Shown in pieces: positions 26,601 to 35,016 of a stretch of DNA of 64,000 nt. The DNA is from Holophagaceae bacterium (lineage in GTDB: Bacteria > Acidobacteriota > Holophagae > Holophagales > Holophagaceae). Where the stretch lies: contig JAAXXS010000002.1 of assembly GCA_013334395.1 (NCBI GenBank), forward strand, positions 38,227 to 102,226, given 5' to 3'. The number at the start of each line of letters is the position of its first letter. The stretch's first letter is position 1. Below the pieces are notes generated by a model. It searched no databases, was not told where the DNA came from, and saw nothing but the letters and a program-made list of their open reading frames with translations. Both the position numbers and the translations under genes were made by a program.

Positions 26601-27021
26601 GACGCTGCTTCTGGAACCAGGTGGGGTGCGGCAGCCGCTCGCAGGCCGTGAGGGGCCCGGTGACCAGCACCTGCACCCGGCGCTCCAGCAGGCCCACCAG
26701 GGCCGAGAGCCGCTCCCGCAGCACCATGCCCGGAGGGCTGCTCTCGCCCCCGGCGTAGGCCGCGAAGCCCGGGAAGTGGGTGACGCCGACGCCCGGCAGG
26801 AGGGCCTGCAGGTCCTGGGCCAGGCTCCGGGCCTCGGCCTCGGAGGGCGCATCCACCCAGAGGGACTGGACCCGGCCCTCGCGGCTGATCCACCGCGCCA
26901 GCACCAGCGCCAGGGCCGGCGGTGAAGCCCAGCGCAACCGGGCTCCAGACGCAGTGAACCCTTCAGCAGGCGCATCCGCCAGGCACAGGAGTTCCTTCAG
27001 GTCTTGGGGCGAAGCAGTCAT
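23614..27021 (-). CDS. mfd: Transcription-repair coupling factor
   Basis: From ATG 27021 (AAAGG three bases upstream) the product has 1135 residues, the usual Mfd length. Mfd removes stalled RNA polymerase from damaged template and recruits UvrA. Visible domains in order: an N-terminal UvrB-like region, the RNA-polymerase-interacting domain with KPGDRVVHMDHGIGEFIGF and ELLKLYAQRKLEKGHAYPPD, then the RecG-like translocase with Walker A (VGDVGFGKTEVAMRAA), the DEEQ box (VVIDEEQRFGVGHKEKLK), ALSATPIPRTLHMSLTGLR, and motif VI-like QLRGRVGRSDVPAYAY. The C-terminal TRCF domain follows. It starts 42 bp after the nitroreductase gene and may be partly co-transcribed with the efflux operon. Confidence 0.96.
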   Translation of the reverse strand: MTASPQDLKELLCLADAPAEGFTASGARLRWASPPALALVLARWISREGRVQSLWVDAPSEAEARSLAQDLQALLPGVGVTHFPGFAAYAGGESSPPGMVLRERLSALVGLLERRVQVLVTGPLTACERLPHPTWFQKQRLELRKGAEVPRELLLETLVALGYRRAELASAPGEFSSRGMVVDLWPDHLDQPLRLETFGDELERLSPFDPDTQRRTGEALEALMLYPRFEGDRGDGQALLGAVASRADRTPEPEDDLAFRRARLATHGHFPGEELFHPLLAQPKGQLIHWMPPCLRIRLDAAWEEALRDAERARIQEGLAVLRRGGVVCPDFEDRFQDVDPSRATLHLTEWQSEATVPLVALPPREFQGRLAELAEHLQELSLTGHRVFLAGSTSGMRDRFQEFLREHELPQAYGTEAGCRAIHLALSAGLHLREPGIVVFTEREIFGRKVAQSAPKKSRSAAFLSDFRDLKPGDRVVHMDHGIGEFIGFATLTAGGEEQEVLQLRYSDGGQLNVSLERADLVQRYTGAEGHLPPLDKLGGASWAKVKRKAKKAIRDMADELLKLYAQRKLEKGHAYPPDGPEMAAFEANFPFTPTPDQIEASEAVKADLESPRPMDRLLVGDVGFGKTEVAMRAAAKVALECRQVAVLCPTTVLCFQHFRTFKERFAGFPIRIEMLNRFVDPVEQKQILQDLGDGKVDIVIGTHQLLGARVKFGDLGLVVIDEEQRFGVGHKEKLKKLRLNVDQLALSATPIPRTLHMSLTGLREISLIETPPKDRLAIETVVAPWSDELVQTAIQFELRRGGQVYLVHNRVESIVAIAARVRELVPDARVAVGHGQLSDEGLEQVMLAFMEGRVDVLVATTIVENGLDVPNANTLIVHRADAFGLSQLYQLRGRVGRSDVPAYAYLLIPPKHEISEDARRRLQALEDFSELGSGFRVAAMDLELRGAGNLLGGEQSGHIHDIGFELYVKLLEETLQELQGQPSGTFDVKLDGLAPGAQLSRRWIDQASERLVAYKRISRLREERDLEFYRLDLEDRFGRITDDDADTLRFFELLKVKLRAQALAVSEVAVEKGQLKLRLSPQTPVDPVKLMAWVGAQRGASLSPDGAVRLPVLGSQEGPILQAQRVLAEWTGL

Positions 27022-27063
27022 GGACCTTTCAGAGTGCCTCAATCAGCGCCTGGAGACGAGCGC

Positions 27064-27768
27064 TCAGATCTCGCGCACGGCCCAGTCCCGGGGCATGAGC
27101 ACCCGGTCCCACCAGACGCCCTTGTCGTCCCGCCTGCCCACGGCCAGGAACATGCAGACCTCGGCCCCCCGGGGCAGGTCCAGCAGGGCCTTGGCCCGCC
27201 AGGGGTCGAAGCCCTCCATGGGGCAGCTGTCGTAGCCCTCGGCTCGCAGCGCGAGCATGAAAGTGGCGGCGGCCAGGGCCGTGCTCTTGTGGGCCACGAT
27301 GCGCTGGTCCGTGCGGGAGCCGAAGCTGGGCACGGCCCGGAACAGGGAGAGAACGCGCGCAAGCCCCCGCTTCAGCGGCCCCAGGAGACCGAAGGGCCCC
27401 GTGGTGTAGATGGTGGGGATGAGCTTCCTGTAGTAGGTCACCTGGCTCGGCCGCAGGGCTCCCCGTGACTCAAAGACGCGCAGGATCTCGTCCCGGTTCC
27501 GCCGCCAGGTCTCCCGGTGGCTGATCAGGGCGATGAGCAGCGGGGCGGTCTTGGCCGGGAGCTGGTCCAGGCAGATCGTGTTGGCGGCCTCGCGGACCCT
27601 GGGATCCCGGAGGATCACGAACTCCCAGGGCTGGAGGTTGCTGGAGCTGGGCGCCAGGCGGGCGGCATCCAGGGCCCGGTTCAGCACCTCCTGAGGCACG
27701 GGATCCGGCAGGAAGCTGCGGACAGTGCGCCGGGCCTCCACCGTGGCGTAGAAGGCGGGATCAGACAT
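27064..27768 (-). CDS. Nitroreductase-family flavoprotein
   Basis: This 234-residue protein has the nitroreductase fold signatures: an FMN-binding start (EARRTVRSFLPDPVP), the segment RLAPSSSNLQPWEFVIL, a later AAATFMLALRAEGYDSCPM, and the final strand FLAVGRRDDKG. These enzymes reduce nitro groups, quinones or flavins with NAD(P)H. The start codon overlaps the end of the RND pump gene by eight bases, so it belongs to that operon. The context suggests that the same toxic compounds are both exported and reduced. The true substrate is unknown. Confidence 0.85.
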   Translation of the reverse strand: MSDPAFYATVEARRTVRSFLPDPVPQEVLNRALDAARLAPSSSNLQPWEFVILRDPRVREAANTICLDQLPAKTAPLLIALISHRETWRRNRDEILRVFESRGALRPSQVTYYRKLIPTIYTTGPFGLLGPLKRGLARVLSLFRAVPSFGSRTDQRIVAHKSTALAAATFMLALRAEGYDSCPMEGFDPWRAKALLDLPRGAEVCMFLAVGRRDDKGVWWDRVLMPRDWAVREI

Positions 27769-30700
27769 CGGGTGCCTCCGCCAGGGGGGGCTCGATGGCT
27801 GGCGCCTCGGCCAGACCCAGACGCCGGCGGGCCCAGGCCAGTCCCCTGGCGAGGGTCAGCTCCTCGACGATCTCGAAGAACACGGGCACCACGATGAGGG
27901 TGAGCAGGGTGGAGGTGATGAGCCCCCCCACCACGGCCCGGGCCATGGGGGCGCGCATCTCCGCACCCGCCCCCAGGGCCAGGAACAGGGGCAGCATGCC
28001 GCCGATCATCGCAAAGCTGGTCATGAGGATGGGCCGCAGCCGCACGGTGCCGGCTTGGATGATGGCCTGGCGCCGGGAGATGCCCTCCTCGCGCTCCAGG
28101 TGCAGGGCGTGGTCCACCAGCAGGATCGCGTTCTTGGTCACGAGCCCCATGAGCAGGATCATGCCGATGCTGGTCATCATGGACATGTTGTCGCCGGTGA
28201 CCAGCAGCATCATGACCATGCCCACCATGGACAGCGGCAGGCTGGCCATGATGGCGATGGGCAGCTTGAAGCTCTCGAACTGGCTGGCCAGCACAAAGTA
28301 GATGAAGAACACAGCCAGCAGCAGCGAGGTGCCCATGTAGCCGGCGGTCTCCTTGCTGTCCCGGGTCTGGCCCAGGAACTCCACCCGCAGGCCCTCGGGC
28401 AGCTTCCCGCTGGCCTTGAGAGCCTCGACCTTCTTGGCCGCGTCGGCGCTCACTTCGCCGAGGGTGGCCCCCTCGAAGTTGGCGTTGACCTCCACCTCCT
28501 CCATGAGGTCGTGCCGCTGCAGCTTGGCAGGGGCGATGCCCTCCTCAAAGCGCACCACCTGGTTCAGGCGGATCAGGGGATGTTTCCCGCCACCCAGGTC
28601 CTTGGTGCTCTCTACGGTCAGGTTGGCCAGCTGGGTCGAGAGGCGCCGCTCCTGCTCGGCGAGGCGCACGCGCACATCCCGCTGCTCGCCGGTCTCGTCC
28701 TCGTACTTGGCCACCTTCTCGCCATCCACGAGGGGACGCACCATCCGGGCCACGGCGGAGGGGCTCACGCCCAGGTCCGAGGCGGCCTTGCGGTCCACCA
28801 CCAGCCGCAGTTCAGGCTTGCCGCTGTCCAGGCTCGTGCTGATGTCCACAGCCCCGGGCACGGACCGCAGGGCCTCCTTCACCAGGGGAACGGCGCGGAT
28901 CACGGACTCCCGGTCCGGGGCCTGCACGGCAATCATGATGGGGGACTGCTGACCGAAGTCGTTGACGGTGCCCACGGTGGTCTCGACCCCGGGGAGGCTC
29001 CGGAAAGCTTCCCGGAGCTGGCGCCGGATCGGGATGTGGTGGGGTCGGCGGCCCTCCTTCAGCTTCACGTAGATGTTGCCGGAGTTGATGGTCCCATTGA
29101 GACCCGTGCCGATCGTGGTGTATGCCAGCTCCACGCCTGGGGTGGCCTTGATGATGGCCTCGATGGCCTCGGCCTTCTGCCGGGTGGTCTGGAGGCTGGA
29201 GCCTGGCTCGGCCTTGAAGGTCACCGCCAGGTCGCCGCGGTCATAGTCGGGCATGAAGTTGTTGCCGAGCAATCCGATGAGCGACATGGCCAGCACCCAG
29301 CTGCCGAAACCGATCCCCATGACGGCCCAGCGGTGCCCCAGGGCCCACTCGATGGCAGCCTTGTAGAAGACTTCCCAGCTGTCCAGCATGCGGCTGAAGG
29401 CCTCTACGCTGCGCATGATCAGGTTCCTGCCCTTGTAGTGCACATGGGCATCGGCGCTCTTCTCGTGCTCGGGATCGGGCCAGACGGCGCTGAGCATGGG
29501 ATCCAGGGTGAAGCTCACGAAGAGCGAGATCGCCACGGCGAAGGCCACCACGATTCCGAAGGGGAAGAAGAACTTGCCCACGATGCCGCCCATGAAGGCC
29601 ACGGGCACGAACACTGCCAGGATCGACAGGGTGGTGGCGATGACTGCGGGGCCGATCTCGGCCGTGCCGTCCCGGGCGGCGGAGACATGGTCCTTGCCCA
29701 TCTCGGCGTGCCGGGTGATGTTTTCCCGGACCACGATGGCGTCATCGATGAGGATGCCGATGGCCAGGCTGAGGCCCATCAGCGTCATGGTGTTCAGGGT
29801 GAAGTTCAGGGCCTTCATAATGATGAAGGTGGAGATCACGGACACCGGCAGGGTGAGGCTGGTGATGAGGGTGGAGCGCCAGCTCTTCAGGAAGTAGAAG
29901 ACGATGATCACCGTCAGCAGGCCGCCCAGGTAGATAGACATCTTCACGTCCTCCACGCTGTCAGAAATGAAGCGGGCGTTGTCGCGGGCCGTCACCACCT
30001 CCACGCCCTGCTTTTCCAGCTCGGGCTGCAGGCTGGAGAGGGTCGCTCGCACCGCGGTCACCATGGCCACCGTGTTGCCACCGGTCTGCCGCTGCAGCTC
30101 CAGGGCCACCACGTCCCGGCCATCCAGTCGGGCCAGGCTTCTGCGCTCCTTCACGCCGTCGACCACGGTGGCCACTTCCTGCAGCTCGATGGGTCGGCCC
30201 AGCTTGTTGCCCACCACCACGTGGCGGAAGTCATCCACGGATCTGGCCTTGGCATCCACCTTCACGGATACCTCGCGCCGGCCCTGAAGCAGGCTCCCGC
30301 TGGGGATGGCCGTCGTGTCGTTGCCCAGGGTGCTCATGACCGCGTTCAACGAGAGTCCGCGGGATTCCAGGGCCTGGGGATCCACCTGAACGAGGATCTC
30401 CCGGGTGCTGCCGCCCGCCAGCTCCACCTTGCCGACGCCGTTCACGTTCTCGAGACGGCGCTTCAGGAAGTCATCGGCGATGCGGGTCAACTCTCGGTCA
30501 TTCATGGTCGTGTGCTTGGCATCCGGCTTCAACACCAGCGAGAGCACCGGAAGCTGCGCCGGGTCGAATTTCGAGATGACGGGCTCTTCGATGTTGTTCG
30601 GGAGGGTGCGCCGGATCTGACCGATCTTGGTGCGCACGTCATCCAAAGCCCTGTCGATGTTTCGGCCGAGCTGGAACTGGATCAGGAGCGTCCCCTGACT

Positions 30701-30958
30701 CTCCTGGCTGGTCGAGCTGATCTCCTTGATCGCCTCCAGGGGATTGACCGCTTCTTCCACCAGCTTGACCACGTCCTGCTTGACGGACTCGGGGCTGGCG
30801 CCGGGATAGATGATGGAGACCGTGATGATGGGAAGGTCGGTATTGGGGAACTGCTCGATGCCCAGGCCCTTCACGGAGAAAAGGCCGAGCACCACCAGCG
30901 CCAGCATGATGCAGACAGTGAAGACGGGCCGTCGGATGGAGAAATCAGAAAGGAACAT
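27761..30958 (-). CDS. RND efflux pump, AcrB/MdtB (HAE1) type
   Basis: This 1065-residue inner-membrane protein is the proton-driven pump of a tripartite system. It has twelve predicted helices with two large periplasmic loops. Family signatures: N-terminal FLSDFSIRRPVFTVCIMLAL, the TM4 proton-relay Asp pair in LSLAIGILIDDAIVVREN, and the TM10 lysine in LMGLVTKNAILLVDHAL. These residues place it among hydrophobe/amphiphile exporters rather than heavy-metal pumps, whose TM4 has a different pattern. It starts one base after the adaptor stop and overlaps the nitroreductase start. Confidence 0.95.
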   Translation of the reverse strand: MFLSDFSIRRPVFTVCIMLALVVLGLFSVKGLGIEQFPNTDLPIITVSIIYPGASPESVKQDVVKLVEEAVNPLEAIKEISSTSQESQGTLLIQFQLGRNIDRALDDVRTKIGQIRRTLPNNIEEPVISKFDPAQLPVLSLVLKPDAKHTTMNDRELTRIADDFLKRRLENVNGVGKVELAGGSTREILVQVDPQALESRGLSLNAVMSTLGNDTTAIPSGSLLQGRREVSVKVDAKARSVDDFRHVVVGNKLGRPIELQEVATVVDGVKERRSLARLDGRDVVALELQRQTGGNTVAMVTAVRATLSSLQPELEKQGVEVVTARDNARFISDSVEDVKMSIYLGGLLTVIIVFYFLKSWRSTLITSLTLPVSVISTFIIMKALNFTLNTMTLMGLSLAIGILIDDAIVVRENITRHAEMGKDHVSAARDGTAEIGPAVIATTLSILAVFVPVAFMGGIVGKFFFPFGIVVAFAVAISLFVSFTLDPMLSAVWPDPEHEKSADAHVHYKGRNLIMRSVEAFSRMLDSWEVFYKAAIEWALGHRWAVMGIGFGSWVLAMSLIGLLGNNFMPDYDRGDLAVTFKAEPGSSLQTTRQKAEAIEAIIKATPGVELAYTTIGTGLNGTINSGNIYVKLKEGRRPHHIPIRRQLREAFRSLPGVETTVGTVNDFGQQSPIMIAVQAPDRESVIRAVPLVKEALRSVPGAVDISTSLDSGKPELRLVVDRKAASDLGVSPSAVARMVRPLVDGEKVAKYEDETGEQRDVRVRLAEQERRLSTQLANLTVESTKDLGGGKHPLIRLNQVVRFEEGIAPAKLQRHDLMEEVEVNANFEGATLGEVSADAAKKVEALKASGKLPEGLRVEFLGQTRDSKETAGYMGTSLLLAVFFIYFVLASQFESFKLPIAIMASLPLSMVGMVMMLLVTGDNMSMMTSIGMILLMGLVTKNAILLVDHALHLEREEGISRRQAIIQAGTVRLRPILMTSFAMIGGMLPLFLALGAGAEMRAPMARAVVGGLITSTLLTLIVVPVFFEIVEELTLARGLAWARRRLGLAEAPAIEPPLAEAPDV

Positions 30959-30959
30959 C

Positions 30960-32072
30960 TCACTTCCCTCCGGCAGGGGCGGTCAGGACCTGCAGACGTG
31001 TGCCTTCGCCCACCAGGTCCTTGCCGCCGTCGATGACCATATCCTTCAGGGCCAGGCCCTGGACGGGGCGAAAGCCGTTCTGCTCGATCCCCAGGGACAC
31101 CTTCCGGCGATGGGCCACGCTCTCCTGGGCCACGAACAGATCGGCGTCGCCGCTCTTGGCCTTGAGGAGGGTGGCCGGGAGGGCGGGCAACTTCACCTCG
31201 CCCTCGCCGAGGATGACGCCCTCCACGAAGAGACCGCCCTTGAGCTGGCCGTCGGGATTCGGCACCTCGATGCGGACGCGCAGGGTGCGCCCGTCCGCCG
31301 ACAGGGAGGGGCTCACCTGGGTGAGGGTGCCCGCCACCGCGCGGCCGATGCCGACCGTGTGGAAGGTGACCGAGAGCCCGGGCCTCACGAGCCCCATGAC
31401 CTCGGCCGACAGGTTGGCCTGGATCTCCAGCTTGCGGTTGTCCACCACCTCGAAGGCGGCCTGGCCGGGGTTGAGCATCTCGCCGGGCTGGACCAGCCGC
31501 CGGGCCACCTGGCCCGCGAAGGGTGCCACGATGCGGGCCTTCTTCAGGCGGAGGCGGGCGAGGCCCAGGTTGCTCTCCGCCGCCTGGACGGCGGCCCGGG
31601 TGGCGTTGGAGGCGGTCTCGGCCTGCTGGGCGGACTGCTTGGTGATGCTGCGCTTCTCCAGCAGGGAGATGGCGCGGTCATTGTCCCGCTGGGCCTGGAG
31701 GGCCTGGGCCCTGGCCTGGGCCAGCTGGGCCTCGGCGGCCTGCACCCCCAGCAGGTAGTCGTCCTCGTCCTGGGCGCCCAGGAGGGCGCCGGCGGCCACC
31801 GTGTCGCCCTCCTGGACGGCCACGCGCGTCATGCGCCCCGTGACCTCACCCTTGAGCTCGGCGCGGTTCACGGCAAACAGGTTGCCGGTGAAGGGCACGG
31901 CGGGACGAAAAGTGTGTTCCTCCACCGGCACCAGCGTCACCGCCAGCAGACCCTCGGCCTTGACCTTGGTCTGGTGGTTCAGCTCGGCGTTGCGCTGGGT
32001 GCGGTGGTAGGTGGCGGCGCCGGCGATGAGGACCACCGGAATCAGGACGTAGAGGAGGGTGTTGGGGCGCAT
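30960..32072 (-). CDS. RND efflux periplasmic adaptor
   Basis: This 370-residue adaptor starts with an uncleaved or signal-like membrane anchor (LLYVLIPVVLIAGAATY). It then shows the lipoyl halves (GRMTRVAVQEGDTVAAGALL and KARIVAPFAGQVARRLVQPG) separated by an Ala/Gln-rich alpha-hairpin (about residues 110-180). A beta-barrel region follows. It bridges the pump and TolC across the periplasm. AAGGA lies eight bases before the ATG. It is placed 43 bp after tolC and one base before the pump gene, so all three parts of one efflux system are encoded together. Confidence 0.92.
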   Translation of the reverse strand: MRPNTLLYVLIPVVLIAGAATYHRTQRNAELNHQTKVKAEGLLAVTLVPVEEHTFRPAVPFTGNLFAVNRAELKGEVTGRMTRVAVQEGDTVAAGALLGAQDEDDYLLGVQAAEAQLAQARAQALQAQRDNDRAISLLEKRSITKQSAQQAETASNATRAAVQAAESNLGLARLRLKKARIVAPFAGQVARRLVQPGEMLNPGQAAFEVVDNRKLEIQANLSAEVMGLVRPGLSVTFHTVGIGRAVAGTLTQVSPSLSADGRTLRVRIEVPNPDGQLKGGLFVEGVILGEGEVKLPALPATLLKAKSGDADLFVAQESVAHRRKVSLGIEQNGFRPVQGLALKDMVIDGGKDLVGEGTRLQVLTAPAGGK

Positions 32073-32115
32073 ATCGTGGTTCCTTATTCAGAGTCTTGAG
32101 AACGATGGCCAGGGA

Positions 32116-33411
32116 TCAGAGCGGGGGCAAACCGAGGGCGCGGCGCTGGTCGAAGCGGGCGGACCAGAGGCCCAGCTCGGCGCGGCGGCGCTGGCTCTCG
32201 GCCTGTCGCTCCGCGCGTTCCGCCTGCAGGAGATCGAGGGACGTGATGAGGCCCTGGTCGAAGGACTCCCGGCTCATGCGCAGGGCCTCCATCGTGGCGT
32301 CGTGGGCGCGGCGGGCCGCCTCGTCCATGGCCGCGGCCTTCTCCAGCTCGCGGTCGGCGCTGCTCTGCTCGATGGCGATGGTCCGCTCGCGGTCGATGCG
32401 GACCTGCTTCACCTGCTCGAGCTGAGCCGTGTTCTGGGCGCGCTTGCCAGAGCTGCGCAGCCCATCGAAGACCGGGAACTTCATGGTGACGCTCACCCGC
32501 CAGGTGTCGTAGGGCTCCTTGAACAGGTTGTCGGTCTTGCCGGCCTGGTAGCCGTAGGTGGCGTTGAGGTCGAACTTCGGGCGCAGGTCCGAGGTGATGA
32601 TTTTCTCGTTGGCGCGGTACATCGCCTCCTGCTGACGCAGCTGGGCCAGCTCGCTGCGCCCGGCGCCTGTGGGCCGGGCGGCGGCCTCGGGCCGACCCAG
32701 CTCCACCAGGCTGAGGGGAGCCTTGGGATCCATGCCCAGCTGGCCGTTTAGCACTTCCAGAGCCCGTTGCAGGTTGGCCTCGGCCTGGAGCGCCTCGGGG
32801 ATCACGGCCAGGAACTCGCTCTCGGCGCGGATGCGGTCCAGCTCCGTGGCGGTCTGGGCCTCGAGCTTGGCCTTCACGTCCATCACGAACTGCTCGGCGG
32901 TGCGGCGGCGGCTGGCGATGACCTCGCGCTCGGCCCGGGCCACCAGCACGCCCAGGTAGGCCTTGGCCACCCCGTGCAGCACATCCAGCTCCGACGTCGT
33001 GTAGGCCAGGGTCGCTTCGGTCTCGCCCATGCGGGCGATATCCACGGCGGTACCCAGCTTGCCCCAATAGAAGAGGGGTTGCGTCAGGCTGGCCTGGCTG
33101 GTGTAGACGCTGCGGGTGCCGATCAGGCTGGCCAGGGGCAACCCGATCTGGGGCGCCAGGTCCGCGAAGCCGCTGTTCAGCATGGAGACGTCCCGGGTGC
33201 GGGTGAAGTCTCCGAGGAGCGATAGCTGCGGCAGGGCGTCGGCGCGGGTGGTGGTGATGAGGCCCCGACGCTCCTCCACCCGGGCCTTCGCGGCACGGAG
33301 CAGCGGGTTCTCTTCCCGGGCGCGGCCGAGGGCGGCGGACAGGTCCAGGGAAACAGGTGGGGCGCCAGCCGGTGGCGGCGCCTGGAGGGTGGGTAGGGAG
33401 AGCAGGAGCAT
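32116..33411 (-). CDS. TolC-family outer membrane efflux protein
   Basis: From ATG 33411 the product has 431 residues. Helical repeats of the TolC fold are clear (ALGRAREENPLLRAAKARVEER, then ARMGETEATLAYTTSELD), as are strands such as FDLNATYGYQAGKTDNLF and WRVSVTMKFPVFDGLR. The N-terminal stretch MLLLSLPTLQAPPPAGAPP is short for a signal peptide, so the true start may differ by a few codons. The ATG follows the TetR stop after one base. It is the outer-membrane partner of the adaptor and pump downstream. Confidence 0.9.
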   Translation of the reverse strand: MLLLSLPTLQAPPPAGAPPVSLDLSAALGRAREENPLLRAAKARVEERRGLITTTRADALPQLSLLGDFTRTRDVSMLNSGFADLAPQIGLPLASLIGTRSVYTSQASLTQPLFYWGKLGTAVDIARMGETEATLAYTTSELDVLHGVAKAYLGVLVARAEREVIASRRRTAEQFVMDVKAKLEAQTATELDRIRAESEFLAVIPEALQAEANLQRALEVLNGQLGMDPKAPLSLVELGRPEAAARPTGAGRSELAQLRQQEAMYRANEKIITSDLRPKFDLNATYGYQAGKTDNLFKEPYDTWRVSVTMKFPVFDGLRSSGKRAQNTAQLEQVKQVRIDRERTIAIEQSSADRELEKAAAMDEAARRAHDATMEALRMSRESFDQGLITSLDLLQAERAERQAESQRRRAELGLWSARFDQRRALGLPPL

Positions 33412-33412
33412 G

Positions 33413-34087
33413 TCAGTTCCTCGGCTGCGGAAAGGCCTCAGGGACGCCGAGTCCCCGCAGGCTGAAACCAATGAAGTGCTGGATGAGCTTTTCCAGGTCC
33501 TCGGGAAAGGCCGGGTTGCCTCGGAGCAGCCGGATGATCCCCAGGGAGTTCCGGAAGTGCAGGACCTGCCCCTGGATGCTGTTCCCCATGAGGAAGAGCG
33601 CCTCCTCGTCCAGGTCCGGACGCAGCAGCGACAGGCAGGCCATGAGGTAGGTCACGTAGGGCTCGATGTGGGCCATGAGCACCGGCGCCGCAGCCTCGCT
33701 GGGGGACTGCATCTCCCGGGCCATGAGCACCATGGCGGCCTCATCCAGGGGATCCCTGGCATCACAGAACATCAGCTCGGTGATGAAGGCCCGGAGGTAG
33801 GCTCGCAGCCCTTCCAGGGCCGCCTGCCTGGCCCCGGGGGCGTCCGCCGGGAGGGGGGGCTGCAGGCCGGTCAGGGGCGAGGTCTTGCGGGAGAACACGG
33901 CCTTGAGGGCTTCCAGGAAGAGGCCCTCCTTGCCGCAGAAGTGGTAGGTCACCAGGGCCGAGTTGGCCTTGGCTCCCTTGGCGATCTCGCGGATGCCGGT
34001 CCCGTCGTAGCCCTTGGCGGCGAAGTGGAGGATGGCGGATTCGATGAGCCGGGAGCGGGTGTCTTGGTGGGGAGGGGAGGGAGCCAT
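33413..34087 (-). CDS. TetR/AcrR-family transcriptional regulator
   Basis: From ATG 34087 (GAGG five bases upstream) this is a 224-residue repressor. The helix-turn-helix is near the N-terminus: TRSRLIESAILHFAAKGYDG, TGIREIAKGAKANSALVTYH, then FCGKEGLFLEALKAVF. The C-terminal ligand domain is closest to the CecR-like group (DUF1956), to judge from length and style. It is the first gene of the TetR-TolC-adaptor-pump-nitroreductase operon. An inverted repeat lies directly upstream, so autoregulation is likely. The inducer is unknown. Confidence 0.9.
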   Translation of the reverse strand: MAPSPPHQDTRSRLIESAILHFAAKGYDGTGIREIAKGAKANSALVTYHFCGKEGLFLEALKAVFSRKTSPLTGLQPPLPADAPGARQAALEGLRAYLRAFITELMFCDARDPLDEAAMVLMAREMQSPSEAAAPVLMAHIEPYVTYLMACLSLLRPDLDEEALFLMGNSIQGQVLHFRNSLGIIRLLRGNPAFPEDLEKLIQHFIGFSLRGLGVPEAFPQPRN

Positions 34088-34112
34088 GAAGACCTCAAGG
34101 GCGATAACTAAT

Positions 34113-34148
34113 CGAGTGATCAATCCTTCATCAAGGGTTAATCACTCG
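34113..34148. promoter_or_regulatory. Inverted repeat, probable TetR operator between divergent genes
   Basis: CGAGTGATCAA (34113-34123) is matched by TTAATCACTCG (34138-34148), ten of eleven positions, with a 14-base spacer. The local sequence is AT-rich against the background. On the minus strand a TTGATG (34133-34128) with TAGTTA 18 bases later fits a promoter overlapped by the repeat. The binding protein is inferred from the adjacent tetR gene. Confidence 0.6.
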
Positions 34149-34238
34149 TTTGAATTGGTCAAGTCCCGGATTTCAGAAGCGGCTTCTGATCCCATGGAAC
34201 CAGCATTCATGCGATCCTGGAGCCTCTGGAGACCGCCC

Positions 34239-34583
34239 ATGATCTTCCTGGTGTTCTACTTCATCCTCTTTGCCGTCCTGCTATTCCAGGGCACCCACGT
34301 GGCAGGGGAAGTGAAGAACCCCCTCGGCACCCTGCCCGAGGAGATTGCCCAGAATCCCGTGGCCGCAAGCCGGTGGGGCCTACTGCTGATCCTGGTGGGG
34401 CTCTTTGGCGCGGCCCTGGGCCTGCTCAGCTTCCGGAACCCGGGCCTGGCCAAGGCCCTGCCTGGCTTCTTCGCCGTCGGCGTGGCCAGCCTGGTCGGCT
34501 ACGGTCTCTGGGTCATCTTCCTGGGTCGGAAGGCCGAGTTCATCGGCAAGGCGGCCCCGGTGGACAACCACGGGCACCACTAG
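34239..34583 (+). CDS. Small membrane protein with three helices
   Basis: From ATG 34239 (GGAG seven bases upstream) the product has 114 residues. Three hydrophobic helices are visible (IFLVFYFILFAVLLFQG, WGLLLILVGLFGAALGLLSF, ALPGFFAVGVASLVGYGLWV), and the tail is His-rich (VDNHGHH). Upstream ATGs at 34194 and 34209 are in frame but lack a ribosome binding site. The gene is divergent from the tetR operon and may respond to the same operator. I do not recognise a family. Confidence 0.65.
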   Translation: MIFLVFYFILFAVLLFQGTHVAGEVKNPLGTLPEEIAQNPVAASRWGLLLILVGLFGAALGLLSFRNPGLAKALPGFFAVGVASLVGYGLWVIFLGRKAEFIGKAAPVDNHGHH

Positions 34584-34605
34584 CCTCCCTGGCGGTTTCC
34601 TTGAC

Positions 34606-34636
34606 AAAAAAAAGGCGGCCCGAAGGCCGCCTTTTT
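34606..34636. terminator. Bidirectional intrinsic terminator
   Basis: GGCGGCC (34614-34620), a CGAA tetraloop and GGCCGCC (34625-34631) form a perfect stem flanked by eight A and five T. It ends both the small membrane protein gene (plus strand) and the convergent cold-shock gene (minus strand). Confidence 0.92.
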
Positions 34637-34653
34637 AATGGATTGCAGAGGCT

Positions 34654-34857
34654 CTAGAGCTTCTGGACGTTGGTGGCCTGGGGGCCCTTCTGGCCCTGGG
34701 CGACTTCAAAGCTGACGCGCTGGTTCTCGTCCAGCGTGCGGAAGCCACCACCCTGAATGGCGGTGTGATGGACGAAGAGATCAGCGCCGCCCTCATCGGG
34801 GGTGATGAAACCAAAGCCCTTCTCGGCGTTGAACCACTTGACAGTGCCTTGAGCCAT
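34654..34857 (-). CDS. Cold-shock protein, CspA family
   Basis: This 67-residue protein is a single cold-shock domain with both RNA-binding motifs: [15 protein letters not shown] (RNP1, KGFGFI) and DLFVHHTAI (RNP2, LFVHH). It binds single-stranded RNA and melts structure. From ATG 34857 an AGGA lies eight bases upstream. The region 34858-35016 holds no other gene and probably contains a long 5' leader, as is common for this family. I could not place its promoter with confidence. Confidence 0.95.
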   Translation of the reverse strand: MAQGTVKWFNAEKGFGFITPDEGGADLFVHHTAIQGGGFRTLDENQRVSFEVAQGQKGPQATNVQKL

Positions 34858-35016
34858 GACGGTATTCCTGCAGATAGTCTGGTGATGATGATGCGATGAC
34901 TTTCCCCAGACAAGGCCGTCAAAGCGTATATGTGAGGTCCGCCCTTGGCGGGTCACGGGGATCAGCATGACAGAATTGGCTTCGTCTATCTCTTTTTTTA
35001 GGAAAGTTCAGACTTT

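Noticed and set aside
22144-26925. Open frame of 1593 codons on the plus strand
   Set aside because: It is the antisense mirror of mfd and its neighbour, caused by high GC at third positions. The product is low-complexity (Gly/His/Gln/Val-rich) with no domains.
28055-31036. Open frame of 993 codons on the plus strand
   Set aside because: Antisense shadow of the RND pump gene; no recognisable protein motifs.
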